From: Bacillota bacterium
Lineage (GTDB): Bacteria > Bacillota_E > Sulfobacillia > Sulfobacillales > Sulfobacillaceae
Reading direction: 5' to 3'
Assembly (NCBI GenBank): GCA_021820165.1
Contig: JAKADW010000152.1
Span: 1 to 5,727, forward strand
DNA: 5,727 nucleotides
Below the pieces are notes generated by a model that was not told the origin of the DNA, made no database searches, and was given only the letters and a program-made list of their open reading frames with translations. The translations under genes and the position numbers were made by a program. Positions 5,583-5,727 of this stretch are shown here, piece after piece (the first letter of the stretch is position 1; each line of letters starts with the position of its first letter).

Positions 5583-5605
5583 TCACAATGGTTAAAGGGC
5601 GTCGA
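5564..5605 (+). repeat. 12-bp direct repeat spanning the nadD start
   Basis: AAAGGGCGTCGA occurs at 5564-5575 and again at 5594-5605, a 30-bp period. The first copy overlaps the hairpin before nadD and the second lies at codons 3-6 of nadD. A small duplication or a paired binding site could explain it; chance is unlikely but not excluded. Confidence 0.55.
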
Positions 5606-5727
5606 GCCATAGGGCTTATGGGAGGCACGTTCAATCCAATTCATTACGGGCACCTGGTCGCAGCGGAAGCGGCTCGGGACGCTTTCAATCTCGATCAGGT
5701 GATCTTCATACCCTCCGGGCAACCTCC
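5588..5727 (+). CDS. nadD: Nicotinate-nucleotide adenylyltransferase, N-terminal part (cut by window end)
   Basis: NadD transfers AMP from ATP to nicotinate mononucleotide, forming deamido-NAD in NAD biosynthesis. Only 46 complete codons are inside the window, and the frame is open at its end. They contain the nucleotidyltransferase signature [12 protein letters not shown] (12-23) with the H19-x-G-H22 ATP-binding motif, followed by the first helix and a strand ending in IFIPSGQPP, all typical of NadD. The ATG at 5588 gives the usual short lead before the first beta strand; the in-frame ATG at codon 11 would remove that strand. The ribosome-binding site is weak and lies in a hairpin. It follows obg by 50 nt, an arrangement seen in clostridial relatives, where obg, yhbY and nadD are often close. 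Confidence 0.93.
   Translation, partial: MVKGRRAIGLMGGTFNPIHYGHLVAAEAARDAFNLDQVIFIPSGQP

Noticed and set aside
1..5727. Mobile element, CRISPR, tRNA or phage signals
   Set aside because: No transposase, integrase, repeat array, tRNA fold or attachment-site duplication was seen; the genes are core housekeeping functions in a conserved order.

Overview
The window looks like a chromosomal core region of a moderately GC-rich (roughly 55-60% by eye), spore-forming member of the Firmicutes. Three observations support this. The order rplU - prp - rpmA - spo0B-like - obg is the arrangement known from Bacillus and relatives. Ribosomal protein L27 carries the Firmicutes-type cleavable N-terminal extension next to its protease gene. 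A Spo0B-type phosphotransferase sits between rpmA and obg. GC content and frequent GTG/TTG starts point away from low-GC bacilli and towards a Sulfobacillus-like or other high-GC Clostridia/Firmicutes lineage; that assignment is an inference with low confidence.

Layout. (1) Bases 1-1691, minus strand: a lone formate-tetrahydrofolate ligase gene (fhs), closed by a strong GC-rich hairpin terminator at 12-40. (2) Bases 1692-1974: a divergent intergenic region with no convincing protein gene. It holds a compact set of nested and mutually exclusive inverted repeats at 1821-1908 that I cannot assign to a known RNA family. (3) Bases 1975-2586, plus strand: a membrane PAP2 phosphatase resembling BcrC undecaprenyl-diphosphatase. 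(4) Bases 2598-5727, plus strand: a near-consensus sigma-A promoter (TTGACA, 17 nt, TAGCAT with extended -10), followed by a tightly packed cluster: rplU (L21), prp (L27 leader protease), rpmA (L27), a membrane-anchored spo0B-like gene, obg (ribosome-associated GTPase) and the 5' end of nadD, cut by the window edge.

How the genes work together. The main cluster joins 50S ribosomal proteins, the protease that matures one of them, the GTPase that checks 50S assembly, a phosphotransfer protein of the sporulation pathway and an NAD biosynthesis enzyme. Small gaps (a 1-nt overlap, then 16, 15, 14 and 50 nt) suggest one transcript. The 50-nt obg-nadD gap contains a hairpin over the likely nadD ribosome-binding site and a 12-bp direct repeat. 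fhs supplies 10-formyl-THF for purine and formyl-Met synthesis, and no other one-carbon gene is present here. bcrC-like recycles the lipid carrier for cell-wall synthesis and may read through into rplU, since no terminator separates them.

No tRNA, rRNA, CRISPR, insertion sequence or recognisable known riboswitch was found. Most of the window is ordinary core genome. The least explained parts are the structured 1821-1908 element and the membrane-anchored Spo0B.
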